Below the pieces are notes generated by a model, which saw only the letters and a list, made by a program, of their open reading frames with translations, made no database searches and was not told the origin of the DNA. From Nitrospira sp. (GTDB lineage: Bacteria; Nitrospirota; Nitrospiria; Nitrospirales; Nitrospiraceae): DNA of 64,000 bases. Shown piece after piece: positions 25,854 through 35,396 of the stretch (position 1 is the stretch's first letter; every line of letters begins with the position of its first letter). The stretch spans positions 1,542,501-1,606,500 of the forward strand of contig JARFXP010000001.1 in assembly GCA_029194675.1 (NCBI GenBank). The letters are read 5' to 3'. A program made the position numbers and the translations under genes.

Positions 25854-27019
25854 CGCGAGACCAGCAGACTCGACTCATCGGCTGATTCGGCCTCGGGTAG
25901 GTCCCTGATGACTTCCGGCCGATCGTGGAAATCTGCGAGGAGGGCATGGAGTGCTTCGACGGAAGAGACGCGCACCATCTGTGCGCGAAGGGAGGCGGCA
26001 TGTGGAAAGCCTTTACAATACCAGCCTAGATGTTTACGCATACGATAGAATTGCTTTTCCCCGACCAGCGATTGGAACTGTTGCGCATGATCGAGCAGCA
26101 CGGCGAAGCGCTCGTTCAGCGAAACCTCCCCGGGATCTGGTCCGACGTCGATATCCTTCATGCCACGGGTTCGCTTGCGGGCTTGCTCTTTTGAGCGAAA
26201 GAACCACGGCGCTCCAAGTACGCCCCGCCCGACCAACACGCCATCGACACCGGTTTCACGCACTCGCACCGCGATGTCGTCAAGGCTCTGAATGTCCCCA
26301 TTCCCCAATATCAATGTTCCGGTCCCCTTCACCAACGCAACAGCGCGTCCAATGGCCGACCAGTCCGCCGTGCCTCGATACATTTGCCGGAGCGTTCGTC
26401 CATGAAGCGAGATCACGGCCGGTTGTTCCATCAAAAGCTCCTCGATCCATCCCTCAACCGTCACTGAGTCATAACCAAGTCTCGTCTTCACGGAAAGGGG
26501 TACTTGGCGCCGATGGGTTGGGCCGGTTTTGCCGCGCTGACGATTCAGCCGTTCAAACATGGCTACTCGCGCCGACGTAAAACCCGCTTCTTCAAGGGTC
26601 CGTCCCTCGGCCCAATCCTCGATTCCACGTTTAGCTGCCCGCATGATCGTGCGAGCCAGCTCTGGAGTGCGGATCAATCCGGCGCCTGATCCAGACGACG
26701 CCACGCTCTTCGACGGACAACCCATATTGATATCCAGCCCGTCGAAGCCCAGCTCGCAGACCGCCAGTGCCGCCAAATAAAAGAGATCCGGGTCTTTCCC
26801 ATAGAGCTGCGCCATAATTGGACGCTCCCTCTCGCTGTACCGTAGCGTCTCCAAGTGAATCTCCGGTCCGTGACAGACGTCATGGACGTGCGTAAATTCT
26901 GTAAAACTGACATCCGGCTTCCCCTGCTGGGCGATCACGGATCGAAAGCAGGCATCGGTCACACCATCCATTGGGGACAACCCTATGAGTGGGCGCGGCA
27001 GGCTCGGCCAAAAGTTCAT
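25844..27019 (-). CDS. dus: tRNA-dihydrouridine synthase
   Basis: A 391-residue flavoenzyme that reduces uridine to dihydrouridine in tRNA. Visible are LIGLSPMDGVTDACFR (FMN barrel start), AQLYGKDPDLF, FDGLDINMGCPS with the catalytic cysteine, VPLSVKTRLGYD, SLHGRTLRQMYRGTADW, ILGNGDIQSLDD, and GVLVGRGVLGAPWFF. The insertion around residues 130-185 is longer than in DusB. The start MNFWPSLP at 27019 lies one base after the stop of the upstream MNIO gene, so an upstream ATG is rejected. Confidence 0.9.
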   Translation of the reverse strand: MNFWPSLPRPLIGLSPMDGVTDACFRSVIAQQGKPDVSFTEFTHVHDVCHGPEIHLETLRYSERERPIMAQLYGKDPDLFYLAALAVCELGFDGLDINMGCPSKSVASSGSGAGLIRTPELARTIMRAAKRGIEDWAEGRTLEEAGFTSARVAMFERLNRQRGKTGPTHRRQVPLSVKTRLGYDSVTVEGWIEELLMEQPAVISLHGRTLRQMYRGTADWSAIGRAVALVKGTGTLILGNGDIQSLDDIAVRVRETGVDGVLVGRGVLGAPWFFRSKEQARKRTRGMKDIDVGPDPGEVSLNERFAVLLDHAQQFQSLVGEKQFYRMRKHLGWYCKGFPHAASLRAQMVRVSSVEALHALLADFHDRPEVIRDLPEAESADESSLLVSRCS

Positions 27020-27020
27020 C

Positions 27021-28508
27021 TCAGCTCTCGTACAGCAGAACGTCGGGTTCGTTGGCAAAACGGTAGGCGCACCGAAGCTCCTCGGCCTCTCTCTCGGCAA
27101 TGCCTCGCAACTCCGGCGCCACTTGATGGACAAACTCCACGAACCGGTCGACTTTCAGCAAAAAGAAATCGTAGGTTCCGGAGAAAGGCCTGGCCTCACT
27201 AAACCAAAACGCCACAAATCCATCGAGCGACACGTCGCGTGCTCTGAGTCGACGACAGGATTCTACAAACATGTCCTCCACCTTTCCTCCCCAGTGAAGA
27301 ATCTCATAAGGAAGATAGACGGAGCGATAGAAGTCTAAATCTTGGATACTGGCCTGGTCTTGGCTCCATTCCGTCCCTACCGGCTCGGTTTTCCCAGCCA
27401 GTACCTGTGCATATCGATCGTAGGCCACTCCAAGCGTTTGCTTGTCAGATATCGACCTCGGCTCTTCCGACACTGAGCGTAACTCGAAATCCGATATGGC
27501 CTGTTCGGCCTTGCCTAGCCGGGAGAACAGCGCCTCATAACGCCGGGAGAATTGGGCGAATTCATCCACGATCAATTCGACCTGTTTCGTATCCACTTCC
27601 AAGGCAAGGCCCTTCAGGCTGGTAAGCTGAGGATGACATAGTATCTGATCGAGCATCTCGAACAAGACGGTTGGAATGGGGGCGGCATGGGCATCGATCC
27701 AGGCAGGAAGCGCATCATCACCCCTACCACCCTTCAGTCGTGAATCGAGGATTCGGTGTGATTCATGAACGGCCAGACCCGCCACGTGAATCTCAACCAC
27801 ACGATCCATGGGAAACTCATTGAGAAATTCCTCGACAAATCGTGTAAGGGACATGGCTCGATGCGATCCAGAATATCGAAACACCGTCCAGAGATGGCCC
27901 ACATCCAAGACCAACCCACAGGGAGCCTGTTCGCTGATGAGCTGAAAAAACCGTGGGATGGACATCGTCCCCGCGACAAAGTACGTAAGTGGCGGCATTT
28001 CAAGCAGCACCAACGGTGTGCTCCCATTGGCCAACCGGCACTGTTGATCGAGCAGATGTTGGATCAATCGTGTATTATTGGCGACCACCTTTGCGCTTAA
28101 CGGTGTGTAGAGGGGGGGAAGATAGGTCCCGAAATAATAGCCGGCGAGATATTTTGTCGCACATTCATGATTCAGCCAGGCACTTTGCAAGAGCAGAAGG
28201 TGCCCTACTGCCTCAGAGATCCCCGATCCAAATGCCGCAGAATCGGCCATCTCTGGTTGAGTGATCCACAATCCTTCACCATGATAGGCCAGCAGACCGT
28301 CATCGACCTCTTTCTTAGTGGATGCCAAAGCCATGGGTATCGTACGGAACACCTCAAGAAAGGCAGGTGGCACTTGACGTTCTTGTAGGCTTCGCCGCAA
28401 GCTTGTGATATCCGGAGCATGAATATCGACGGAGAGCCCCAGCCCATGCACAGGAATTGCCTCGATCCGACGAAGAAACTCCCTGTGGTAAGGCCCGCTC
28501 GACGCCAT
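27021..28508 (-). CDS. MNIO (DUF692)-type protein with C-terminal extension
   Basis: A 495-residue protein. Residues about 20-330 resemble the multinuclear non-heme iron oxygenase (MNIO/DUF692) TIM barrel. Candidate metal ligands are in VLLEMPPLTYF, CGLVLDVGHLW, VVEIHVAGL, DAHAAPIPTVLFEML and LALEVD. Family members such as MbnB and BufB modify cysteine- or aspartate-bearing precursor peptides. The C-terminal about 150 residues (YDRYAQVLAGK, EILHWGGKVEDMFVESCRR) look like a fused partner domain. It leads an operon with dus and maf. The ATG at 28508 is preferred to a TTG at 28532. Confidence 0.7.
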   Translation of the reverse strand: MASSGPYHREFLRRIEAIPVHGLGLSVDIHAPDITSLRRSLQERQVPPAFLEVFRTIPMALASTKKEVDDGLLAYHGEGLWITQPEMADSAAFGSGISEAVGHLLLLQSAWLNHECATKYLAGYYFGTYLPPLYTPLSAKVVANNTRLIQHLLDQQCRLANGSTPLVLLEMPPLTYFVAGTMSIPRFFQLISEQAPCGLVLDVGHLWTVFRYSGSHRAMSLTRFVEEFLNEFPMDRVVEIHVAGLAVHESHRILDSRLKGGRGDDALPAWIDAHAAPIPTVLFEMLDQILCHPQLTSLKGLALEVDTKQVELIVDEFAQFSRRYEALFSRLGKAEQAISDFELRSVSEEPRSISDKQTLGVAYDRYAQVLAGKTEPVGTEWSQDQASIQDLDFYRSVYLPYEILHWGGKVEDMFVESCRRLRARDVSLDGFVAFWFSEARPFSGTYDFFLLKVDRFVEFVHQVAPELRGIAEREAEELRCAYRFANEPDVLLYES

Positions 28509-28676
28509 CAGTTCTCTCTTGCCGGCGATCAAAATTCGTTCCTAGTGTATGTCGTCAAACCATTGAATGACAAGGCTTTGAACCTCTCATGGCCCCTAGG
28601 GACCTTCTGCTATACTTGGCATACATTGCGGCCAGGAGGGAGGCAAATTCGTGAAGAAAGAGGACCTCGCTGAGAA

Positions 28677-29453
28677 ATGGTGGACAAGAACGATCAACAG
28701 CCAAAAGCCGCGGATCACCAGACCATTCTGGTTGCACACATGATGACACCCGGCGTAGTCCAGATTCCAGGAGATGTATCCGTCACCGAAGCGGCATCGC
28801 TCCTGGAACGCGAGCGAATGCCCTGCCTGCTGGTCAAAGATACAGAGTCTCGGTTCGGACTCATGACGCCGACCGATATTGTCAAAAAGGTCGTCGCGCA
28901 GGGCCTCGAACCCGATGACATCGAAGTCCGGACCATCATGACAAGATCGGTCCAATTTATCGAGTACGATCGAGCGATGGACGAAGCCTCGGCGCTCATG
29001 ATGTCCACCGGGACACCGATCCTGATCGTCACGAAGCAAGATCAGCCGGTCGGCGTCCTCACCGCCAGAGACCTGCTCCTTTCTCCAAAGCGATGCGTTA
29101 CGAACATCTCTGCCACCATCAGTGTCATTGAGGGAGAGGGCATGGGAGATGAACATCAGGTCTCCATCTCACAACTCAGCCATGCCGGCGCCTCGGTGGA
29201 ATCTCCCGCGCTGTTGCTGTCGGGGACCAAAATCATATTGAGCTTTTGCCTCTCTGAAATGATGAGTCCCTTGACCATTCGAGGGACCGTCTTGGATAAC
29301 GCGAGAGTTGACCCGCTGTCTGGCACAACCGGTTCCTTCATGACGTCACATCGAGGAGTAGAGATACAATTCGTTGATCTCTCTCCCGCAGACCAGTCCA
29401 GGATCAAGGCCTGGGTGCTGAGCAATCTCCCTAAATCTTTCGACCCCTCATAG
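28677..29453 (+). CDS. CBS-pair protein with C-terminal PilZ-like domain
   Basis: A 258-residue protein. Two CBS motifs (MMTPGVVQIPGDVSVTEAAS, TPTDIVKKVV, IMTRSVQFIEYDRAMDEAS and GVLTARDLLL) fill residues 20-135. A beta-barrel of PilZ type follows (VSISQLSHAGASVES, LTIRGTVLDNARVD, GVEIQFVDLSPADQSRIKAWV). The RxxxR half of the c-di-GMP motif is not obvious, so nucleotide binding by PilZ is uncertain. Divergent from the MNIO operon across about 170 bases. Confidence 0.8.
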   Translation: MVDKNDQQPKAADHQTILVAHMMTPGVVQIPGDVSVTEAASLLERERMPCLLVKDTESRFGLMTPTDIVKKVVAQGLEPDDIEVRTIMTRSVQFIEYDRAMDEASALMMSTGTPILIVTKQDQPVGVLTARDLLLSPKRCVTNISATISVIEGEGMGDEHQVSISQLSHAGASVESPALLLSGTKIILSFCLSEMMSPLTIRGTVLDNARVDPLSGTTGSFMTSHRGVEIQFVDLSPADQSRIKAWVLSNLPKSFDPS

Positions 29454-29456
29454 ATT

Positions 29457-29477
29457 CCCCCGCCTTTACAGGTGGGG
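29457..29477 (+). terminator. GC-rich hairpin after CBS-PilZ gene
   Basis: CCCCGCCT pairs with AGGTGGGG around TTAC just after the stop at 29453. No U-run follows, so it may only stabilise the 3' end. Confidence 0.4.
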
Positions 29478-29578
29478 ACATCCGGCTGGATTAGAGCGCA
29501 CCGGATCGCGGCAATCTTTGACCGATATACGATCCATTGGTACAATTTTCCGTCTCACTTACCTTTAAGAGGACCACT

Positions 29579-30634
29579 ATGAATTCAACCGGCAGACCTC
29601 CGCAGATTCGGAACCGTCCCACCTTGTCACGAGACGAGATCCTGCATCAAATCAGTGCCCTTCTCGACGGCCGCGAGGACGACCTGCATGCCGCCCTCAT
29701 GTCGGAACTTCTGACGGGGCTGCTGAAACTCCACGACGCGCGCTTAGACCTCCTGGACGTGAAAATCGTAAACCGTGCCGTTAAAGAACTTCGGCATGCA
29801 TTCAGCGTCTTCCGCGGATATCGCAACCGTCAGAAAGTCAGCATCTTCGGCTCGGCACGAACTCTTTCCGACGATCCCAATTATCAACTAGCCTACACGT
29901 TCTCCCAAGCCATCGTCCGAGAAGGATTCATGGTCATCACCGGGGGAGCAGATGGGATCATGCGGGCTGCTCAAGAGGGTGCCGGTCGTGAAAACAGTTT
30001 CGGCGTCAATATCATGCTGCCGTTCGAACAGGGGCCTAACTCCACGATCGCCGACGACCCGAAGCTGATCACCTTCAAATACTTTTTTACGAGGAAGTTG
30101 ATGTTCCAAAAGGAGGCCAACGCCATCGCGCTCTTCCCTGGCGGATTCGGCACACACGACGAGGGTTTTGAAATCCTCACGCTGGCTCAGACCGGCAAGA
30201 GTGATCCTCAGCCGATCATCTGTCTTCAGGCTCCTGGATGCGACTACTGGGATGATTGGTCGGCGTTCGTGACGAGACAACTGCTGAAGCGGAAGCTGAT
30301 CAATGAAGAAGATATGAGTCTTTTTTCAATCGTCGATTCCGCAGAAGCAGCTGTGAGCCGGATCCTCAGATTTTATCGCCGCTACCACTCCATACGTTTT
30401 GTGGGACGACAGCTGGCGATGCGACTCAAGCAGACGATCTCCCTTGAGCAGCTTGAGGAGATTCGGCAGCGATTCTCCGATCTCCTCTCCGACGGCACGT
30501 TCGAACTGCGAGGTGCTCTCGAAGAAGAGATCGATGAACCAGCCTTGCGTGACTTGCCGAGACTCGTGTTTTATTTTAATCGACGCAGTGCCGGGCGACT
30601 TCGTCACCTGATCAGTTATCTGAACGAGTTGTGA
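29579..30634 (+). CDS. LOG-family protein (TIGR00730-like)
   Basis: A 351-residue protein with a LOG (lysine decarboxylase-like) Rossmann domain at about residues 80-265. KVSIFGSARTL binds phosphate, MVITGGADGIMRAAQEGA follows, and FPGGFGTHDEGFE is the PGGxGTxxE active motif of nucleotide 5'-monophosphate phosphoribohydrolases. Flanking N- and C-terminal helical regions are as in PpnN-like long forms. It probably cleaves nucleoside monophosphates to base and ribose 5-phosphate. The start follows AGAGGACCACT. Confidence 0.87.
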   Translation: MNSTGRPPQIRNRPTLSRDEILHQISALLDGREDDLHAALMSELLTGLLKLHDARLDLLDVKIVNRAVKELRHAFSVFRGYRNRQKVSIFGSARTLSDDPNYQLAYTFSQAIVREGFMVITGGADGIMRAAQEGAGRENSFGVNIMLPFEQGPNSTIADDPKLITFKYFFTRKLMFQKEANAIALFPGGFGTHDEGFEILTLAQTGKSDPQPIICLQAPGCDYWDDWSAFVTRQLLKRKLINEEDMSLFSIVDSAEAAVSRILRFYRRYHSIRFVGRQLAMRLKQTISLEQLEEIRQRFSDLLSDGTFELRGALEEEIDEPALRDLPRLVFYFNRRSAGRLRHLISYLNEL

Positions 30635-30690
30635 GCCACCCTTCATGGCAGGCAAGGACACGATAGACACTTTTTAGTCTTGAGCTGAGC

Positions 30691-31584
30691 ATGTTATGCT
30701 CTCACAACTCTATGGGTACCGTATCTTCCGCCCCCCCATTCCATGGCTTTCCGGACATCGTCCTGTACCATGCTGAATGTTCTGATGGGTTCGGAGCGGC
30801 CTGGGCCCTCTGGAAAAAGTTTCCGAGTGCGAGCTTTTTGCCCGTCAAGCACGGCCATCCGCCCCCTCCCGATCTCAAGGATCGCCGCGTTGTGATCGTC
30901 GACTTCAGCTATGCCCGGCCGGTCTTGGAAGCCATGGCCTCCGAAACCAAGGAACTCCTTGTTCTGGACCACCATATCACTGCTGCCCGAACCTTGGATG
31001 GGTTTTCGAACGCGTACTTCGATCAAACGAAGTCCGGCGCCGTCCTGAGCTGGGAATGGGCTCACGGCACGACGGCTCCATGGCTACTTCAGTATATCCA
31101 GGACAAGGATTTATGGACCTGGGCTTTGCCGAAGAGTCGAGAAATCAACGCGGCTTTGGCCTCCTACCCGTTCGACTTCAACGTATGGGATAGCTTTACC
31201 CAATCGACGCTCGAGCATGATGGTCAAGCCATCTTACGGTACGAACATGAGCTCGTTGGGAAGCTCGCAGCACAGGCTTCGATGGTGGAATTCCAGGGTA
31301 TCGTCGTTCCTGCTGTGCAAAGCTCAATCTTGACCAGCCAGATCGGGGAGCGTCTGTCGCCCCATCATCCCTTTTGCCTGATCTGGCATGATCGCGACGG
31401 TCGTCGCTATTTCAGCATGCGTTCCCGATCCGACGGTACGGATGTCGGGAGGATCGCTGCCTCACTCGGAGGCGGAGGCCACACTCATGCTGCCGGATTT
31501 TCCGTTCCACTCGAGATCGACGGAACACCTCCGCGTGATCCCAAACTGCCTCGTGCGGTCGCGGGCCGCCGCCGAACTGAATAA
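30691..31584 (+). CDS. DHH/DHHA1-type phosphoesterase
   Basis: A 297-residue protein. Motifs include LYHAECSDGFGAAWA (first Asp pocket), VVIVDFSY, the name-giving LVLDHH, and GGGGHTHAAGF of the C-terminal DHHA1 domain. Oligoribonuclease NrnA and relatives hydrolyse short RNA, pAp or cyclic dinucleotide products with manganese. The start could be the ATG at 30691 or 30712. The C-terminal proline- and arginine-rich tail is unusual. The rhomboid gene follows 12 bases later. Confidence 0.85.
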   Translation: MLCSHNSMGTVSSAPPFHGFPDIVLYHAECSDGFGAAWALWKKFPSASFLPVKHGHPPPPDLKDRRVVIVDFSYARPVLEAMASETKELLVLDHHITAARTLDGFSNAYFDQTKSGAVLSWEWAHGTTAPWLLQYIQDKDLWTWALPKSREINAALASYPFDFNVWDSFTQSTLEHDGQAILRYEHELVGKLAAQASMVEFQGIVVPAVQSSILTSQIGERLSPHHPFCLIWHDRDGRRYFSMRSRSDGTDVGRIAASLGGGGHTHAAGFSVPLEIDGTPPRDPKLPRAVAGRRRTE

Positions 31585-31596
31585 TGTCAGACTACC

Positions 31597-32298
31597 GTGA
31601 TTCCACTCCACGACGATAATCCTACTCAACGGACTCCCATCGTCACGATGATCCTCATCGGCATCTGTATTGCCGTATTTCTCTATCAAGTGAATCTCCC
31701 TCCGCAGGCTGCGGAGCTCTTCGCATTTCAATACGGTGCCATCCCTGCCATTGTCTTCAGCCAGGCTTCGCTTCCTGAGGAAGCGGTCGCGATTCCGGCC
31801 GCCCTCACCCTGGTGACCAGCATGTTTCTTCATGGAAGCTGGATGCATCTACTCGGAAACATGCTTTACCTCTGGATTTTCGGCAATAACATAGAGGATG
31901 TGATGGGCCACACGAAATTCGTCGTCTTCTATATCTTATCCGGTATTCTCGCCGCTCTGAGCCATGCCTTTACCGACCCTTCCTCCCAAATACCGATGGT
32001 TGGTGCAAGCGGAGCGATCTCGGCCGTGCTCGGTGCTTATATACTGCTATTTCCACGGGCTCACGTCCTGGTCTTACTGCCGATGATTGGGATGACCCGA
32101 GTGGCGGCGGGCATTGTCCTCGGCATGTGGTTTATCACGCAGCTGATCAGCGGAGGCATGAGCATGGGGTCCACTGGAGGTGGCGTCGCTTTTTTCGCTC
32201 ATATCGGTGGATTCATCGCTGGTATGGCGCTGATCGGTCTCTTCAAACGGAAAGAAGTGCGTTTTTTTGCGCCTGGCCGGTCGATGTGGAGTTCATGA
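31597..32298 (+). CDS. Rhomboid-family intramembrane serine protease
   Basis: A 233-residue membrane protease with six helices. HGSWMHLLGNMLYLWIFG is the conserved HxxxxHxxxN region, GASGAIS carries the catalytic serine and AFFAHIGGF the histidine. The start is GTG at 31597 (MIPLHDDNPT is the usual N-terminus of this bacterial group). It cleaves membrane proteins near the bilayer surface. Substrates are unknown. It is in an operon with the DHH gene. Confidence 0.9.
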   Translation: MIPLHDDNPTQRTPIVTMILIGICIAVFLYQVNLPPQAAELFAFQYGAIPAIVFSQASLPEEAVAIPAALTLVTSMFLHGSWMHLLGNMLYLWIFGNNIEDVMGHTKFVVFYILSGILAALSHAFTDPSSQIPMVGASGAISAVLGAYILLFPRAHVLVLLPMIGMTRVAAGIVLGMWFITQLISGGMSMGSTGGGVAFFAHIGGFIAGMALIGLFKRKEVRFFAPGRSMWSS

Positions 32299-33086
32299 GG
32301 ACATACCTCGCAGAACCCGCAAGGATGTTCACGCAGCATCCAACGTCTCTCTCACCTTCTCGATCAATCCTGACTGACGGTAGGGTTGCTGCAGGACAAA
32401 CCGCTGGTTAATCCGATGATGTTGAATCGTTTCATCGTCGTAACCTGAGATAAACAGTGTCTTCATCGTCGGATGTTGCCTCAAGAGTCGGCGGGCAAGT
32501 TCACGTCCCTCGATTTCTGACATTACCAAGGGACTCACGGTGAGATGAACAATTCCGTTATATCGCTGTGTGAGCATAACCGCCTCGGCAGAAGAAGCCG
32601 CCTCCAAGACTCGATAGCGATAACGCTGTGGGGTCGACAGCACAAGTTTCCGTTCGATCTCGTTTTCTTCCACGAGTAGAATCGTTTCATCTCCCTTGGC
32701 CAGCATGGCTTTCGGCATCATTTCCTCCCGTGCTTCCGGCGCCGGGACCGCAGGGAAGACGACCCGGACGACGGTCCCTTGTCCTGGTCAACTGTCCACC
32801 TCCAGGGTTCCTCCGTTCCGTTTGACGATTCCGAAGACCACGGCGAGGCCAAGGCCGATGTTGGTTTCCTTGGTTGAAAACAACGGCTCGAACATATAGG
32901 CTTGGGTATCCAGGTTCATGCCGATTCCGGTATCAGTGATTTGAATCAAGATCCGAGGGGATACAGACTCAATCGGCAATGGTCGGGCTGATTTGGTGCA
33001 ATCTTCGATGGTCTTGACTTCGATGGTCAGCCGACCTCCATTCGGCATGGCATCACGTGCATTGACGACCAATTGATAAAGGACGG

Positions 33087-34098
33087 TATGCTTATTACTT
33101 TGACTCCGGTGACAGTAATTCGATGAGCGCAATGGGGCTTTTCTGTGCCGAGATGCCCAGCAACGTTTGAAAGGCGGCCATCGGGGTCTGACGCCGGTTG
33201 AAACGAACGACAAACTCGTCCCAATAGCTCGGAAGATGCTTGGGCTCGACCCCGTGATGCGTGCCGTTCAGCCACGCCTTGAGATTGCTGACTACGCGGT
33301 GGATGTGGGGAAACCGTCGCGCGGCTTGGCGAGGAGCACCGACGACGCGGATGTGATGGTGGTACTCTTCCAGGGCGGACTCCGAGTACCCACGCCAACC
33401 GGCGGTTCTTACTTGGCTGCCGCCTTCCACGTGTTGCGTCAGAAACGCCCCAGCGCCATCCCGCTGGCATCGGCACTCGGCGCAAGCCGGAGCCGGCCTG
33501 CGCGTTCTCGGCGCTTGCCCTGGACATCGGTGTAGACCAGCACTTCCACCGCACCGGCCACCAGGCTCTTCTGCGCTCCTGCGGCAACGCCACGGCCCTT
33601 CTTGCCTTTTACCGATCCTCCGATGTGTGTTTCATCCACCGCCACAAGCCCCGAGAGTTTTGTGCGGTTGTCATTGACCATCCCCTTGCGCAGCCGATGG
33701 AGCAGGTGCCAGGCGTGCTGATACCCGCCAATCCCAAGCTGTCGCTGTAGTTGCACGGCGCTGATTCCAGGAGTGTGAGTCGCAACCAAGTAGGCTGCCC
33801 AGAACCACGCTTGGATCGGGACGTGCGAACGATGCATGATCGTACCCGTGGGCGGTGCAGTTTGACGCCCGCACTGTGGGCATTCGAAGACATAGCGCGT
33901 CTGATTCAGCCACGCCTTTTTACCCGAGCATGTCGGGCAAACGAAGCCATCGGGCCACCGGCATTGAACCAGGTATTCACGGCAGGCTTCGGAGGTCGAG
34001 AATCGCTGACGGAACTCCCGCATGTTCTGAGGATAACCCAGTCGCCCCATTGCTGGAGAGTGCCCAAAGCGCTAACCGGAGTCAAAGTAATAAGCATA
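33087..34098 (-). mobile_element. IS1595-type insertion sequence (1012 bp)
   Basis: Perfect 24-bp terminal inverted repeats lie at 33087-33110 and 34075-34098, beginning TATGCTTATTACTTTGACTC. They are flanked by an 8-bp target duplication AAGGACGG (33079-33086 and 34099-34106). Eight bases is the usual duplication of the IS1595 family. The element interrupts the histidine kinase ATPase domain. Intact ends with a preserved duplication indicate a fairly recent insertion. Confidence 0.92.
33095..34050 (-). pseudogene. IS1595-family transposase, frameshifted
   Basis: The N-terminal frame (33439-34050) has a zinc ribbon (CPTCSGKKAW, CPQCGRQT) and the DDE domain start LVAVDETHIGGSVKGKKGRG. Near 33440-33480 the frame changes, and 33095-33430 continues as LTQHVEGGSQVRTAGW, IHRVVSNLKAWLNGTHHGV and YWDEFVVRFNRR, the usual C-terminal end. 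The shift separates the catalytic residues, so the copy is inactive unless programmed frameshifting occurs. Confidence 0.85.
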
Positions 34099-35396
34099 AA
34101 GGACGGTTTCCAGCCCTTCCCGATCCGCTTCGACATAGGCCGCCTGGTTGTCCAGCTGGATAGTCAGGTCAATGTGATTCGGTAAAAGACCTGCGATCAT
34201 TCTGTGTATATCTGCTAAGACAGCCTGGACGGACAATGTGTTTCGAAGGTGGAGACAATCAAGGTTCATGGCAATAAGCTGTGCCGTAAGGGTGGCAGCC
34301 TTTTCACCTACTTTAAAGAGTTCATCGGCCGATGACCTGAGGGGGTCATTCTGTTGCATATGCGATAGCATGACACCTGTTTGTTTCCCGACCACCACGA
34401 ACAACGTCCCGAATTCGTCCGCAATTCTTCCCGCGACTCGGCCAATGGCTTCCATCTTCTGTGCTTCATGAAGCTGTCGTTCAAGTCCTTGTTTGACAAC
34501 CTGCCCCTCACGGAGACCAGCATTCGCCTTTTTCAGATTTTCTTTCAGGCTACTAATTCACGCTTCAAGTTGAGTTTTGGCCGTTTCCAATTCCTCTTCG
34601 GTCCTCTTCAGCTCCTCTACATCTTTCAATAGCGAGTCCTTTTCTTTCTGTGCAACAGCCGTTCTTTCCAGTGCGACCCCATAAAACACCGCCATGACGA
34701 GAAGAACCGGGATCCCCAGCAGCTGTCCAGTAGCCATGACTCCGGTTTGCTGAACCCCCTCATAGAGCACAACCGCGTACCCAGTGCTCAAGAGCAGGGA
34801 GAGTCCGAGCAGATGAGTCAGCCGTCTGACTGACGCGCCACCAAGATAAACACAAAATAAGCAATATAGAGATCGGAACGGGCGTTTCCGGAAAGATAGA
34901 TAATGGCGGTCACTAGAAACGTATCGATGGTCACGAGTCCGGCTCTAAACCACGTGGCTCCTAGCAAAGCCTGAGCAGCATCGCGATAACGAAAATCGCC
35001 AGCCATAGTCCCATCACCAGACCGTTGCTCATCCCTCGGCTAAGGACTGACTCTCCACCGAAGAGCAATTCATACGACAAGATGATTGTGACAAGGCCCT
35101 GAAGAACCAGGTAGCGTGAGCCTGGATCAGTGAGCAACCGGTAGAGTCTAACGGATGCTGGAGTGGAATCGCTTTTGGCCAAATTTTGTCCCATGCCGTT
35201 GGCACCTCCTCTGCAATAGCATTGGAGAAACACCAAATTGTATACCTCTCTAATCAATGGTCGGTCGCGGTATTTACCGGGGCTTTTGTCTTCTTCCCGA
35301 TCCCTTCCGAACGAATTGTTGACATAATCGAACGTCGGCAGGCTGCTTACCGCCAAAGAATCTTTTCACCACCTATACAGCGAGTATTGAGCGAAC

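Larger units (their letters stand above)
32329..35194 (-). pseudogene. Hybrid sensor histidine kinase, multiply broken
   Basis: Read from 35194 (ATG after GAGGAGGTGCC): membrane helices (VLQGLVTIILSYELLFGG), a frameshift near 34980, more helices, a second break near 34800, a coiled coil ending in an in-frame TGA near 34560, then a HisKA-like region (MEAIGRVAGRIADEFGTLF). An IS1595-type element splits ETVLY from QLVVNARDAMPNGG in the ATPase domain (ITDTGIGM, GLGLAVVFGIVKRNGG). Another in-frame TGA interrupts VDS/PGQGT, and a receiver domain follows (32329-32721). The receiver has lost its phospho-aspartate (LTVSPLVM). Non-functional. Confidence 0.85.

Noticed and set aside
32329-32721. Stand-alone response regulator
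   Set aside because: The sequence before its ATG is continuous in frame with the kinase except for one TGA, so it is the receiver end of the broken hybrid kinase.
32560-34560. TGA recoding (selenocysteine) in the kinase
   Set aside because: Both TGA codons are accompanied by frameshifts and an insertion in the same gene, and no SECIS-like need or selenocysteine context exists.
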